NCBI RefSeq assembly: GCF_029953285.1
Contig: NZ_JASAOI010000090.1
Span: 1-46,734 of the forward strand
Direction: 5' to 3'
Length of the DNA: 46,734 bases
Source of the DNA: Yinghuangia seranimata
Lineage (GTDB): Bacteria > Actinomycetota > Actinomycetes > Streptomycetales > Streptomycetaceae
Part shown: positions 33,473-42,359 of the stretch, one piece after another
Layout: every line of letters begins with the position of its first letter
How positions within the stretch are numbered: position 1 is the first letter of the stretch
Notes under the pieces: model-generated
The model's database searches: none
What the model was told of the DNA's origin: nothing
Seen by the model: only the letters and a program-made list of their open reading frames with translations
Position numbers and translations under genes: made by a program

Positions 33473-35383
33473 CTACTTGGGCTGCTTGTAGCCCTTCTTG
33501 TCGATCGTCGCGATGATCGTGTTCACGGTCGCGTCATAGGACTTGGGCAGCGCGCCGGTGCTGAACGAGATCTTGGACTGCGGCAGCCACCACACCTGCG
33601 GCTGGAGCTGCGTGCCGCCGCAGGTGACCTGGTACTGCGCGTACTCGTACTTGAGATCGCCGAGCTTCACGAACGTGCGCCCCGACGTGCGCGACTCGGG
33701 GGCGGGCGATCCCGGCGCCGCGCCGGGGCACACCGCCGGCGCGCCGAGGGTCCAGCCCGCGGGGTCGTCGAGCGCGACCTGGCGCTGCGGCGTCGCGCCG
33801 ACCCACACGCGCAGGCCGTTGCGCAGGCAGTCGGCCGGCTGCGTCGCCGGCGGGTTGAGCGGGGCGATGCACACCGACGTCGCGTCGATCGGCCGCGCGT
33901 CCCAGTCGGCCGGCACGGGCAGCTTGAGGCCCGCCAGTTCGAACACGTTGGGCCCCGTCACCGTGCCCGGCGGCGGCGGTGCGAACGTCTGCGCGGCGGG
34001 CTGCACCTTCTTGTCCTTCTTGCCGCCGCCGTCACCCGACATCGCCGCGATGACACCCGCGATCGCGGCCACCGCGACCACGCCGGCCACGGCGGCGAGC
34101 ACGACGCGCCGGCGCCCGTTGTCGCTGTCGTCCGCGGCCCCGCGGCGCCTGCCCTTGGCGGGCGGCGCCTGGGCGAGCCCGTCGAGCGTGTGCCCGACGA
34201 AGGTGTCGCCGTGCTGGGGCGCGCCGTACTGCTGCTGCGGCGGCTGGTGCGCGGTGTAGGTCGGCTGGCCGTGCACCGGGGGCGGCGGCGCGGCCGGTGT
34301 GTAGCCGGAGCCGTTGGCCGCCGGGTAGCCCGCCGAGTGCGCTCCCGAATGCCCCGCCGTGTAGCCCGTGTAGCCGCCCGTCGAGGGGGGTGCGGGCGGT
34401 GCGCCGTTCCCGCCGCCGTACAGCACGTCCGCCTGGTTCGCCGAGGCGTGCCCCCAAGCGCCGTCCGCGGAGGGCGCCTTCCAGTGCATGTCGATGAGGG
34501 ACGTCGCGTCGGAGACCGGGTCGTGCGCCGGCGCCGAGCCCGCGCCGAGCACGTTGCGCCAGCTCGTCGTGACCCCGCTGAGCAGCGCGTGCGCGGTGGG
34601 CCTGCGCAGCGGGTCCTTGTCCGCGCCCCAGTCGACCAGCGGACGCAGCGGCTGCGGCACACCGGAGGTGTCGGCGTGCTCCTGGAGCACGCGCAGCGCG
34701 ACGACTTCGGGCGCGCCGGTGCCGAACGGGATGGTGCCGGTCGCGGCGTACGCGACCATCATCGCCCACGCGTACACGTCGGCGGCCGGCGTGCTGTTCT
34801 GCCCGCGGAACCGCTCGGGGCTCATCCACGCCGGAGAACCGATCATCATGCCGGTGCGGGTGAGGCCGCTGTCCTCCATCGACCGTGCGATGCCGAGGTC
34901 GAGGACGCGCGGACCCGCGGGCGAGCACACGACGTTCTGCGGCTTGAGGTCGCGGTGCACGATGCCGACGTCGTGCAGCGCGACGAGCGCCTCGGCGAGG
35001 CCGGTGGCCAGCGCGTACAGCTCGTCGCCCGCCATCGGGCCCTGGTGGTCGACGCGTTCGGCCAGCGTGGGGCCCGGCACGTACTCGCACGCGAACCACG
35101 GCTGCGCGGCGTCGACGTCGGCGTCCAGCACGGGCGTCGTGCAGGTGCCCTGGACACGGCGCAGCAGCGCCACCTCGCGGGTGAACCGGGCGCGGAACTC
35201 CCGGTCGTCGGCGAACTGGGCGTGCACGATCTTGATCGCGACGCGGCGGTCGGCGTGGTCGAGCCCGGCGTACACCGAGCCCATGCCGCCGGAGCCGAGC
35301 CGGCCGATCAACCGGTACGGCCCGACGCTGCGCGGATCCGCGTCCCCGAGCGGACGTATGCCCGTTCCGGCCTCGGCTGCCAT
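33473..35383 (-). CDS. Receptor-type Ser/Thr protein kinase
   Basis: A protein of 636 aa. The cytoplasmic Hanks-type kinase domain spans about 23-290, with the glycine loop GSGGMGSV (31-38), Lys51 in VAIKI, HRDLKPQN with Asp145, and DLGIAR in the DFG position. MIGSPAWMSPERF is the activation segment. A Pro/Gly/Tyr/Gln-rich linker (about 330-450) leads to one transmembrane helix (VVLAAVAGVVAVAAIAGVI, about 480). The extracellular part has paired cysteines (VCIAPL, DCLRNG, VCPGA, VTCGG) and resembles a small secreted-lipoprotein fold. It probably senses an external signal. ATG at 35383 has GGAGG four bases upstream; the longer open frame is not kinase-like. Confidence 0.95.
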   Translation of the reverse strand: MAAEAGTGIRPLGDADPRSVGPYRLIGRLGSGGMGSVYAGLDHADRRVAIKIVHAQFADDREFRARFTREVALLRRVQGTCTTPVLDADVDAAQPWFACEYVPGPTLAERVDHQGPMAGDELYALATGLAEALVALHDVGIVHRDLKPQNVVCSPAGPRVLDLGIARSMEDSGLTRTGMMIGSPAWMSPERFRGQNSTPAADVYAWAMMVAYAATGTIPFGTGAPEVVALRVLQEHADTSGVPQPLRPLVDWGADKDPLRRPTAHALLSGVTTSWRNVLGAGSAPAHDPVSDATSLIDMHWKAPSADGAWGHASANQADVLYGGGNGAPPAPPSTGGYTGYTAGHSGAHSAGYPAANGSGYTPAAPPPPVHGQPTYTAHQPPQQQYGAPQHGDTFVGHTLDGLAQAPPAKGRRRGAADDSDNGRRRVVLAAVAGVVAVAAIAGVIAAMSGDGGGKKDKKVQPAAQTFAPPPPGTVTGPNVFELAGLKLPVPADWDARPIDATSVCIAPLNPPATQPADCLRNGLRVWVGATPQRQVALDDPAGWTLGAPAVCPGAAPGSPAPESRTSGRTFVKLGDLKYEYAQYQVTCGGTQLQPQVWWLPQSKISFSTGALPKSYDATVNTIIATIDKKGYKQPK

Positions 35384-35537
35384 CTCGCCTCCGCGCACGT
35401 TCCTGTCGGGGGCGGGCCCCGAGCGCCCGCCTCCACTGCGGGGCATCCTCTCACCACGCCCGCCGTCCGGTGACACGTCGGCGGGCCGCGCGCGGTTCCC
35501 CGTGGTCCCGCGTGATCCTTGTGGCGGTACACACACG

Positions 35538-35568
35538 GGCCGCCCCGGAACCGTATCCCGGGGCGGCC
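35538..35568 (-). terminator. Terminator after the ABC operon
   Basis: GGCCGCCCCGG (35538-35548) pairs with CCGGGGCGGCC (35558-35568) around a nine-base loop. It lies 19 bases beyond the stop of the leftward FtsX-type permease gene. Confidence 0.75.
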
Positions 35569-35586
35569 GTTGAGGAGAACCACCGG

Positions 35587-38142
35587 TTATTCGCGGGCGC
35601 CCAACGCGGCGACGGGGTCGCGGCGCAGCACGGCCCGTGCGGCGAGCAACGCGGCGGCGTACGTGGTCACGACGGCCGAACCGGCCACCACCAGGTAGGT
35701 GCCGAGCGGCATGACGGGCGAGAAGGAACCGGCGATGCCGTTGGCGAAAGCGCCGAGCGTCAGGTAGGCGATCAGCGTGCCGAGGCCGAGCCCGAGGCCC
35801 ACCACGACGGCGAGTTCGCCGCGCAGCATGGCGAACAACTGGCGCCGCGTCGTCCCGGAGAGGCGCAGCACCGCGAACTCGCGGGCCCGCGCGCCGATCG
35901 CCATCACGGTGGTGTTGACGACGCCGAGCGCCGTGAACAGCCCGATGGCGCCCAGGATCAGGACGTTCGCCCACGCCTGTTCGTCGGCCTTGGCGGACAC
36001 CTCGTCGAGGTACGCGGCGCGGTCGAGGACGCGGCCCTCATGGGCCAACGCGGCGGTGAGCGCCGCCCGGTCGACGCCGGGCGCGGGAGCCACGTACACC
36101 TTGTCGTACGCCGCGACGCGGCTGTGGGCGAGCGCGACGTCGCGCGGCAGCAGGTAGTCGCCGAAGCCGTACGCGTTGGCGTACACCGCCACCACCTGTG
36201 CCTCGTACGGCGTTCCGTCGCCGAGCCAGAACCGGACGCGGTCGCCGGCGTGCTTGCCGAGCGCGTCGGCGCGGCGTTCGCCGAGCGCGACCGTGCCGGG
36301 GCCGGTCAGCCGCGCCACGTCGCCCTCGGTCACGCCGAGGTCGAGCACCTTGCCGACGCCGGGGTCGACGCCGCGCGCCTGCTGCTCCTCGGCGTCGCCC
36401 GCGGAGCCGTCGAGGACGGTGGTCTCCACGGTGCCGGAGACCGCCGCCACGCCGGGCAGGGCCGCGACGCGGTCGGCCGTGCCGGCGGGCAGCCCCGCGC
36501 CGTCGCGGCCGTCGACGACGAGCGTCCCCGCGGTGGTGCGGGCGCGGCTCTGCGCGACCGTCTCGTGCGCCTCGGTGCTGCCGAAGAACAGGATGGTGCA
36601 GGTGAATGCGATGGTGAGCGCGATCGGCGTGGCGACCGCGGAGACGCGTCCCGGGTCGGCGGCCCCGTTTGCGCGGGCTATCAGCGCCGGCGCGCGGCCG
36701 AACAGCGCGAGCGGGCGCCCGATGAGCGCGACGCCGAGCCGGGCGAGCGGGAGCCCGAGCAGCGCGACCGCCAGCATGAACGTGAACACGATGGCCACCG
36801 AGGTCGACGCGCCGTCGTCGCCGCCGAGGTGCATCGAGACGATCAGCAGGGTGACACCGCCGGCGACCGCGACGAGGCCGAGGGTGTAGCGCAGCAGCGG
36901 AACGAGGATGCGGCGCTTGCCGGTTGTCCCGAAGACCTCGGTGGGCCGGACCTTGGCCGCCCGGCCCGCGGCGACCAGCGCGGCGAGTTGCGTGGTCAGC
37001 ACGGCGGTCCCGGCGCCCACGACGCCAGGGATCCATCCGTCGCGCACGACGAAGCCGTCCGGGAGCGCGTTCGCCTGGTCGAAGAGCGTGTGCAGGACCT
37101 CGGCGAACAGGTAGCCCAGCGGCACGCCGACGGCCGACGCGGCCAGCGCGACCAGCAGGGCCTCGCTCGCGATCATCCGGCGCACCTGGCCCGGCGTCGC
37201 GCCGACCGCCCGCAACAGGCCGATCTCACGCAGCCGTTGCCGGATCGAGAAGCCGAACGTGCCGGCCACGACGAAGACCGCCGCGAACGCCGCGGTGCCG
37301 CCGAACACGCTGACCAGCGGAACCGTCGCCTCCTGCGCCTCGGTCACCGCGGGCGCCTCCAGGCGGGCGAGCCCGCCGCCGGAGACCACCTGCAGGCGCG
37401 GCTGCGGGCGCGTGGGGTCGCCGAACTGCGGGCCGGCCGCCTTGAGCAGCTTGTCGACGGCGGTCCTGACCGCGCCGCGGTCCGCGCCGGGGTTCAGCTG
37501 GACGCCGAGGAAGTCCGCGCGGTCGGGCGTAGCGCTGAGCGAACGCGCCTGCGCCGGGGTGAGGAACACCGCGGCGGGGCCCCGGCCTTCGGCGATGCCG
37601 GTGACGGTCACGGTGTGTGTGCCCGTCGGCGTCGCGAGATCGAGGCGGGCGCCCGGCGCGATACCGAGCGCGGCGGCGGTCCGCGCGTCGACGACGGCCT
37701 GCCCGTCGCTCTGCGGCGCGGTGCCCGCGGTCAGCGCGTACGGGGTCAGCTGCGCGCTGTCCCACCCGTGCGCCTCGGCGCCGCCTCCGCCGGGCAGGCC
37801 CACCGGCACGGTGCGGTCCGGCACCACAGCGCGCACGCCCGGCAGCGCGGCGATGCGCGGCACGAACTCCTCGGGCACGCGCGCCGTCTGGCGCAGCGCG
37901 TCGGGGTCCATCTCGGAGTCCGCGGGGGGCTTGCCCATCGCCGGCGTGCGCGCCAGGTGCGCCGATCCGGCGACGGCGAGGTCGGTGCCCGACAGGCGCT
38001 CGACCTTTCCGTGGGTGCGCAGCGCGGACTCCAGCATCACGCCCGCCGCGGTGACGAGCACCGCGGCCAGGGCGACGGCCAGGAACGCGCCGACGAATCC
38101 GCCGACGCGCGTGCGCAGGGTTCCGATCGCGAGGCGCAGCAC
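35587..38142 (-). CDS. FtsX/MacB-type ABC transporter permease
   Basis: A protein of 851 aa with two FtsX domains. An N-terminal transmembrane helix (FVGAFLAVALAAVLVTAAGV) is followed by a large extracytoplasmic domain. The first three-helix FtsX block is at about 285-400 (GFSIRQRLREIGLLRAVGAT), with middle helices and a second extracytoplasmic domain, then the second block near the C-terminus (AREFAVLRLSGTTRRQLFAM). This is the single-chain permease typical of actinobacterial lipoprotein- or drug-related MacB-like systems. GTG at 38142 has AAGGAG about 11 bases upstream. The ATPase gene lies 58 bases upstream, so the two form one operon. The exported substrate is unknown. Confidence 0.94.
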   Translation of the reverse strand: MLRLAIGTLRTRVGGFVGAFLAVALAAVLVTAAGVMLESALRTHGKVERLSGTDLAVAGSAHLARTPAMGKPPADSEMDPDALRQTARVPEEFVPRIAALPGVRAVVPDRTVPVGLPGGGGAEAHGWDSAQLTPYALTAGTAPQSDGQAVVDARTAAALGIAPGARLDLATPTGTHTVTVTGIAEGRGPAAVFLTPAQARSLSATPDRADFLGVQLNPGADRGAVRTAVDKLLKAAGPQFGDPTRPQPRLQVVSGGGLARLEAPAVTEAQEATVPLVSVFGGTAAFAAVFVVAGTFGFSIRQRLREIGLLRAVGATPGQVRRMIASEALLVALAASAVGVPLGYLFAEVLHTLFDQANALPDGFVVRDGWIPGVVGAGTAVLTTQLAALVAAGRAAKVRPTEVFGTTGKRRILVPLLRYTLGLVAVAGGVTLLIVSMHLGGDDGASTSVAIVFTFMLAVALLGLPLARLGVALIGRPLALFGRAPALIARANGAADPGRVSAVATPIALTIAFTCTILFFGSTEAHETVAQSRARTTAGTLVVDGRDGAGLPAGTADRVAALPGVAAVSGTVETTVLDGSAGDAEEQQARGVDPGVGKVLDLGVTEGDVARLTGPGTVALGERRADALGKHAGDRVRFWLGDGTPYEAQVVAVYANAYGFGDYLLPRDVALAHSRVAAYDKVYVAPAPGVDRAALTAALAHEGRVLDRAAYLDEVSAKADEQAWANVLILGAIGLFTALGVVNTTVMAIGARAREFAVLRLSGTTRRQLFAMLRGELAVVVGLGLGLGTLIAYLTLGAFANGIAGSFSPVMPLGTYLVVAGSAVVTTYAAALLAARAVLRRDPVAALGARE

Positions 38143-38200
38143 GGTGGGTCAACTCCTTGGGTACCGCCGGGAGAACAGGGGACGAGGGGGTGCCTGCGGG

Positions 38201-38965
38201 TCAGCGCTCCATGTGGATCATGCGGTCGGCCACCGCGTCCGCGGTGGGTGCCTCCAGCCGGTCGACGAGCCTGCCGTCGGCGAGGAACAGCACGCGGTCC
38301 GCGTACGACGCGGCGACCGGGTCGTGCGTGACCATCACGACGGTGTGCTGGTACGCGTCCACCACCTCGCGCAGCAGCGCGAGCACCTCGCGGCCGGTCT
38401 TGGTGTCCAGCGCGCCGGTCGGCTCGTCGGCGAACAGCACGTCGGGGCGGGTGACCAGGGCACGGGCGATGGCGACGCGCTGCTGCTGGCCGCCGGACAG
38501 CTGGCCGGGGCGGTGCCGGGCGCGTTCGCCCAGGCCGACGCGGGTCAGCACCTCGCGCACCCAGCGCTTGTCGGGGCGCTGCCCGGCGAGGCGCAGCGGC
38601 AGCGTCACGTTCTGCTCGGCGGTCAGCGAGCCGACCAGGTTGAACGCCTGGAACACGAACCCCACGCGGGTGCGCCGCAGTTCCGTCAGCTTGGTCTCGG
38701 ACAGCCCGGCGATGTCGGTGCCGCGCAGCGCGACCCGTCCGCCGGACGGCCGGTCGAGGCCGGCGGCGCAGTGCAGGAACGTGCTCTTGCCGGAGCCCGA
38801 CGGGCCCATCACCGCGGTGAACGAACCGGGGTGGATGTCGACGCTCACGCCGCGCAGGGCGTGCACCGCCTCCGAGCCGCGCCCGTACACCTTGGTGACG
38901 TCGGTGAGGGACACGGCGGTGGTGTCGGTGGTCGGGGCGTCGATGACGGCGGCGCGCTTGCCCAT
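38201..38965 (-). CDS. ABC transporter ATP-binding protein (MacB/LolD-type)
   Basis: A protein of 254 aa. Walker A is GPSGSGKST, the signature LSGGQQQRVAIARAL, and Walker B VLFADEPTGALD, with the switch His in MVTHDP. It matches LolD/MacB ATPases closely. ATG at 38965 has GGAGG seven bases upstream. Its gene precedes the FtsX-type permease at 35587-38142 in the same direction, so they should work as one mechanotransmitting or export complex at the inner membrane. Several palindromes lie just upstream and may control both genes. Confidence 0.96.
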   Translation of the reverse strand: MGKRAAVIDAPTTDTTAVSLTDVTKVYGRGSEAVHALRGVSVDIHPGSFTAVMGPSGSGKSTFLHCAAGLDRPSGGRVALRGTDIAGLSETKLTELRRTRVGFVFQAFNLVGSLTAEQNVTLPLRLAGQRPDKRWVREVLTRVGLGERARHRPGQLSGGQQQRVAIARALVTRPDVLFADEPTGALDTKTGREVLALLREVVDAYQHTVVMVTHDPVAASYADRVLFLADGRLVDRLEAPTADAVADRMIHMER

Positions 38966-39219
38966 GGCCGGGTCCTCCGGAAGCTCGGTCCGGCGGTCCC
39001 GGACGGTGCTTCCAGCCTGGCTTTCCGGCGCCGCGGATCCGATCCGGCGACCGCCCGGATCCGGGGTGGGGTTTTCCCCAGGAGGCCCGGTGGTGGGATC
39101 CCCCAGCGGGCGGCTCCGCGGCGGTCGGGTGGCGGTCGCGCGCCGACGAAGTCTGGCCTTACCGGCGGCGGTGCGTGATAGGTGTGCGGGGCCGAACCAC
39201 CGCGAGGACCGGAGGTCCC
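38966..39219. other. Palindrome-rich divergent region
   Basis: No gene is seen. The 254 bases carry CCCGGATCCGGG (39054-39065), a perfect 12-base palindrome, TGGGG-TTTT-CCCCA (39067-39080), and further inverted elements around GGATCC. They lie between the ABC operon and the ferredoxin gene and probably include both promoters. Confidence 0.5.
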
Positions 39220-39414
39220 ATGAAGATCAACGTCGACTTCGACAAGTGCAAGAGCAACGCGCTGTGCATGGCCGAGGCGCCCGAGGTGTTCGAGGTCCGC
39301 GACGACAACTTCCTCTACATACTCCAGGAGAACCCGTCGGAGGAGCTGCGCGCGCAGGTCGAGGAGGCCGTCCGCGTGTGCCCGACCCGGGCCATCACGC
39401 TCGTCGAGGACTGA
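39220..39414 (+). CDS. [3Fe-4S] ferredoxin, P450-associated type
   Basis: A small acidic ferredoxin of 64 aa. The cluster ligands are Cys10 and Cys16 (CKSNALC) and Cys54 followed by Pro (RVCPTRAIT). The three-cysteine C-x5-C-x37-CP pattern indicates a 3Fe-4S cluster. APEVFEVRDDN is typical of ferredoxins that feed electrons to cytochrome P450 in actinomycetes. No P450 or reductase gene is adjacent, so it is an orphan here. ATG at 39220 has GGAGG five bases upstream. Confidence 0.95.
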   Translation: MKINVDFDKCKSNALCMAEAPEVFEVRDDNFLYILQENPSEELRAQVEEAVRVCPTRAITLVED

Positions 39415-39448
39415 CCGGACGCATCGGGACGGCCGCCGGGCGGCGCGC

Positions 39449-40405
39449 TCAGCCGCGCGGCCGGCGCAGCCGTTCGCGTACGTCGCGCGCCTGACGCCCT
39501 GCCGCGTCGCCGAGCCGCGCGGCCTGCCCCGGGACGGCCGAGGACTGGTAGGCCTGGCGCACCGCCTGCCCGGCGTCGCGGCCCAGTCCGCGAGCCCGGG
39601 CGAGCGGCTTGACGTTGACGACCGCGGTCCCGGCGATCCGGTCGTGCCAGGTGCGGCGGCGCGGGCCGAGGACCGCGAGCGGGTCGACGAAGCCGATGAG
39701 GCTGACCGCGCCGCACAGGCCGGCGAGCGACCAGTTCCGCAGGATGATCTCGTACCACATGAGCGTCAGCGCGGCCCACGGCACGAACACCGCGACCAGC
39801 GTGCGCCGTCCGGCGCGGGCCAGCCCGAGCCGGTGCGAACCGCCGTCCACAGGGGTCGCCTTGACGCCGACCATGGCCTTGCCGAGCGTGCGTCCCCAAC
39901 GGGCGTGCGCGAGCCAGTCGTAGAGCACCGGCACGAGCAGGTGGGCGAGCACCAGCAGGAGGAGCAGCAGCTTGGTCTTCGCCCACAGTCCGTCCACGGC
40001 CTCGAGCGGGGCCCGTTTGGCGGCGTCGGCGTTTCCGGCCAGCAGATCCCAGAACACCTTGTGGAACGTGGTGTTCTGCAGGTCGGCGGCCTTGCCCTGC
40101 AGGTAGTGGTACGCGGCGAACCACAGCGGCACCACGAGCGCGGTGGCGAGGAGGTAGTCGACGGTCCGCGCGAGCAGCCGCAACAGCCGCGAGGCGGGCG
40201 GCAGTTCCCGCTCCTCGACGATGGCCTCCGCAGGGGGCGCCTGCGGAACCGGCGGCGGGTTCCACCCGGGCACCGGACCCGGCACGAAGCCCGGCGCCTG
40301 CTGCGGCGGCGCGCCCGGCAGCCCGGCCTGCGGCCCGCCGCCGAACGCGGGCCCCGAGGCCCACTGCGGCGTGCCGGACGGTTCGGGTTGCTGAGGGAAC
40401 GTCAT
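39449..40405 (-). CDS. RDD-family membrane protein
   Basis: A protein of 318 aa. A Pro/Gly-rich cytoplasmic N-terminus (1-60) precedes the RDD domain, with ASRLLRLLARTVDYLLATAL in the first helix, then two further hydrophobic stretches, the GRTLGKAMVGVKATPV motif typical of RDD proteins, and WHDRIAGTAVV near the end. The function of RDD proteins is mostly unknown; some are sodium/proton antiporters. A basic C-terminal tail of about 50 residues is cytoplasmic. It is convergent with the ferredoxin gene and lies downstream of the protease gene, from which a hairpin separates it. Confidence 0.9.
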   Translation of the reverse strand: MTFPQQPEPSGTPQWASGPAFGGGPQAGLPGAPPQQAPGFVPGPVPGWNPPPVPQAPPAEAIVEERELPPASRLLRLLARTVDYLLATALVVPLWFAAYHYLQGKAADLQNTTFHKVFWDLLAGNADAAKRAPLEAVDGLWAKTKLLLLLLVLAHLLVPVLYDWLAHARWGRTLGKAMVGVKATPVDGGSHRLGLARAGRRTLVAVFVPWAALTLMWYEIILRNWSLAGLCGAVSLIGFVDPLAVLGPRRRTWHDRIAGTAVVNVKPLARARGLGRDAGQAVRQAYQSSAVPGQAARLGDAAGRQARDVRERLRRPRG

Positions 40406-40460
40406 GCTCCGGACGCTTTCGCGCCGTTGACGGCGCCGTCAAGCGGTGGATCCCTCAGGT

Positions 40461-40485
40461 GGCCCCGGCGTACGACACCGGGGCC
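40461..40485 (-). terminator. Terminator after the HtrA-like gene
   Basis: GGCCCCGG (40461-40468) pairs with CCGGGGCC (40478-40485) around a nine-base loop, 18 bases beyond the protease stop. Confidence 0.65.
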
Positions 40486-40502
40486 GACGCCGTCCCGCCG
40501 GC

Positions 40503-41663
40503 TCAGGACAACTGACCGAGCGTCACCTCGACCGTCGCATCGCTGCCGTCCTCGTGCTGCAGCTGCACCTTGGCCGTGTCGCCCGGCTTCAGACCGGCCA
40601 GGACCTCCGCCAGCGCGGCCTGGGTAGGGGTGTCCGTGCCGTTCACACTGGTGATGACGTCGCCGGGCTTGATGCCCGCGTTGGCGGCCCCGCTGCCCGG
40701 GGTGACCGAGACGACGCCGACGCCCGCGGGGCGGCCGCCCGCGCCCACGACGGTGGTGGCGGTGATACCGAGGGCCGCGCGGTTGGAGTCGGTGACCTTG
40801 CCGTCCTTGATGATCTGGTCGGCGAGGTTCGTCGCGGTGTTGGACGGGATCGCGAACCCGATGCCCGGCGCCAGCCCGCCGCCCCCGGCACCCGTGCCGT
40901 TGGTCGCGGCGAGCGTCGGGATGCCGACCACCTTGCTGTCGAGGTCGGCCAGCGCGCCGCCGCTGTTACCGGGGTTGATCGCCGCGGTGGTCTGGATCAG
41001 GTTGGGGATGGTCGCGCCGGGCGAGGTGTTGTCGGAGCCCTCGTTCTGGGTCCGGTTGAGCGCGGACACGATGCCCTGGCTGACGCTGCCGGCCAGCCCG
41101 AGCGGGTTGCCCATCGCCAGCACGATGTCGCCGACGTCGAGCTTGGACGAGTCGCCCCACTGCGCCGGCTTCAGGTTGTCCGGCGGGCTGTCGAGCCGGA
41201 TCACCGCGATGTCGTTCGGCGGGTACGACGACACCAGCTTCGCGCTCAGCGGCGCGCTCTGGGTCGGGAGCGTGACCTGGAACGTGGTGGCGCTGCCGAC
41301 GACGTGGGCGTTCGTGACGATGTTGCCCTTGGTGTCGTAGACGACGCCCGAGCCGAGCCCGGAGTCGGTGGTGATCTGCGCGACCGAGGGCAGCACGTCG
41401 GTGACCGTCTTGCGGTAGGTGTTCTGCAGGTCGCTCGCGCCGCCGCCGGACCCGGTCGGAGCGGTTCCCGACGGGCCGGTCGTGTTCGTGGCCGGCCCGG
41501 TCGGGGACGGGCTCTTCGTCGCGGCGCTCTTGGTGTCGGAGCCGTCGGAGCAGCCGGCCACGCCGACCAGCAGGACGGCCGCCGCCACGAGGGCGGCCGC
41601 CCGTCCGGGCGCGCCGAGCCGTCCCGTCGTCCGCCGTTCGCGGTCCCGCCTCGTTCGCACCAT
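40503..41663 (-). CDS. HtrA/DegP-like serine protease, lipoprotein with PDZ domain
   Basis: A protein of 386 aa. A signal peptide ends in LLVGVAGC, so Cys38 should be lipid-modified. After a Thr/Ser/Pro linker comes the trypsin-like domain with His120 (TNAHVVG), Asp151 (NDIAVIRL) and Ser234 (GNSGGAL). A C-terminal PDZ domain (PAGVGVVSVTPGSGAANAGI, KPGDVITSVNG) follows. It probably handles damaged or secreted proteins on the outer face of the membrane. ATG at 41663 lies ten bases after GAGGAGG; GTG at 41669 is also possible. A hairpin terminator follows. Confidence 0.94.
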   Translation of the reverse strand: MVRTRRDRERRTTGRLGAPGRAAALVAAAVLLVGVAGCSDGSDTKSAATKSPSPTGPATNTTGPSGTAPTGSGGGASDLQNTYRKTVTDVLPSVAQITTDSGLGSGVVYDTKGNIVTNAHVVGSATTFQVTLPTQSAPLSAKLVSSYPPNDIAVIRLDSPPDNLKPAQWGDSSKLDVGDIVLAMGNPLGLAGSVSQGIVSALNRTQNEGSDNTSPGATIPNLIQTTAAINPGNSGGALADLDSKVVGIPTLAATNGTGAGGGGLAPGIGFAIPSNTATNLADQIIKDGKVTDSNRAALGITATTVVGAGGRPAGVGVVSVTPGSGAANAGIKPGDVITSVNGTDTPTQAALAEVLAGLKPGDTAKVQLQHEDGSDATVEVTLGQLS

Positions 41664-41860
41664 GGTCACCGTGCCTCCTCGCCCGGTCGCCACCACGTCG
41701 GGTCCGCTCAGAGGTGCCCGATTTGCCGGTTTCAAAAACGCGCGGGTCTTGCTTCCTGGCCCGAAGCGGGATGACATAGCGCACGCGGCAGGCTGACCGC
41801 CCGTCCGCTGACCGACCAGCACGAGACCAGCACGAGACACGTTCGCTCGGGAGGCAACAC

Positions 41861-42310
41861 ATGCTGTCGCTGCAAGAGATCTCGGACCGCCTTGAGATCC
41901 AGGATCTGATGGTCCGTTACTCACACGCGGTCGACACCCGCCAGTGGGACCTCCTCGACGACGTCTTCACCGCCGACGCGCACATCGACTACAGCGCGAT
42001 GGGCGGCGCGAAGGGCGACCTGGCCGCGACGAAGAAGTTCCTGGCGGACGTCATGCCGATGTTCCCGGCCTTCCAGCACCTGATATCGAACTCGTCGATC
42101 CAGGTCGACGGCGACACCGCCACCGGCCGCACGATGTGCCACAACCCGATGATCATGCCCGGCGAGGACGGCCAGCAGAGCCTCATGCTGTGCGGCCTCT
42201 GGTACCTCGACACCTTCGAGCGCGTCGACGGACAGTGGCGCATCAAGGAGCGCGTCGAGGAGAAGGGCTACATGTACATCGCCCCGCCGACGCCCGGCAT
42301 GGACGGCTGA
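41861..42310 (+). CDS. SnoaL-like (NTF2-fold) protein
   Basis: A protein of 149 aa. It begins EISDRLEIQDLMVRYSHAVD and DLLDDVFTADAHIDYSA, the SnoaL_4-type opening. A curved beta sheet follows (FQHLISNSSIQVDGDTATGR, MLCGLWYLDTFERVDGQWRI) and the C-terminus reads EEKGYMYIAPPTP. The buried His/Asp pair could support dehydratase or isomerase chemistry. GGGAGG lies nine bases before the ATG at 41861. It is divergent from the HtrA-like gene and convergent with the CapA-like gene, so it is a lone gene. It resembles the other two SnoaL-like proteins in this window in fold only. Confidence 0.92.
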   Translation: MLSLQEISDRLEIQDLMVRYSHAVDTRQWDLLDDVFTADAHIDYSAMGGAKGDLAATKKFLADVMPMFPAFQHLISNSSIQVDGDTATGRTMCHNPMIMPGEDGQQSLMLCGLWYLDTFERVDGQWRIKERVEEKGYMYIAPPTPGMDG

Positions 42311-42328
42311 CGCCCCGAGCACCGCATC

Positions 42329-42352
42329 GGCCGCCCGCGCCCGCGGGCGGCC
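42329..42352. terminator. Terminator between SnoaL-like and CapA-like genes
   Basis: GGCCGCCCG (42329-42337) pairs with CGGGCGGCC (42344-42352) around a six-base loop, in the 49-base gap between convergent stop codons. It can serve both. Confidence 0.75.
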
Positions 42353-42359
42353 CCGCGGA

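Noticed and set aside
35470-38331. Long rightward open frame opposite the FtsX-type permease
   Set aside because: The translation is Arg/Gly/Glu-rich low-complexity sequence, and the leftward frame carries a complete permease with both FtsX blocks.
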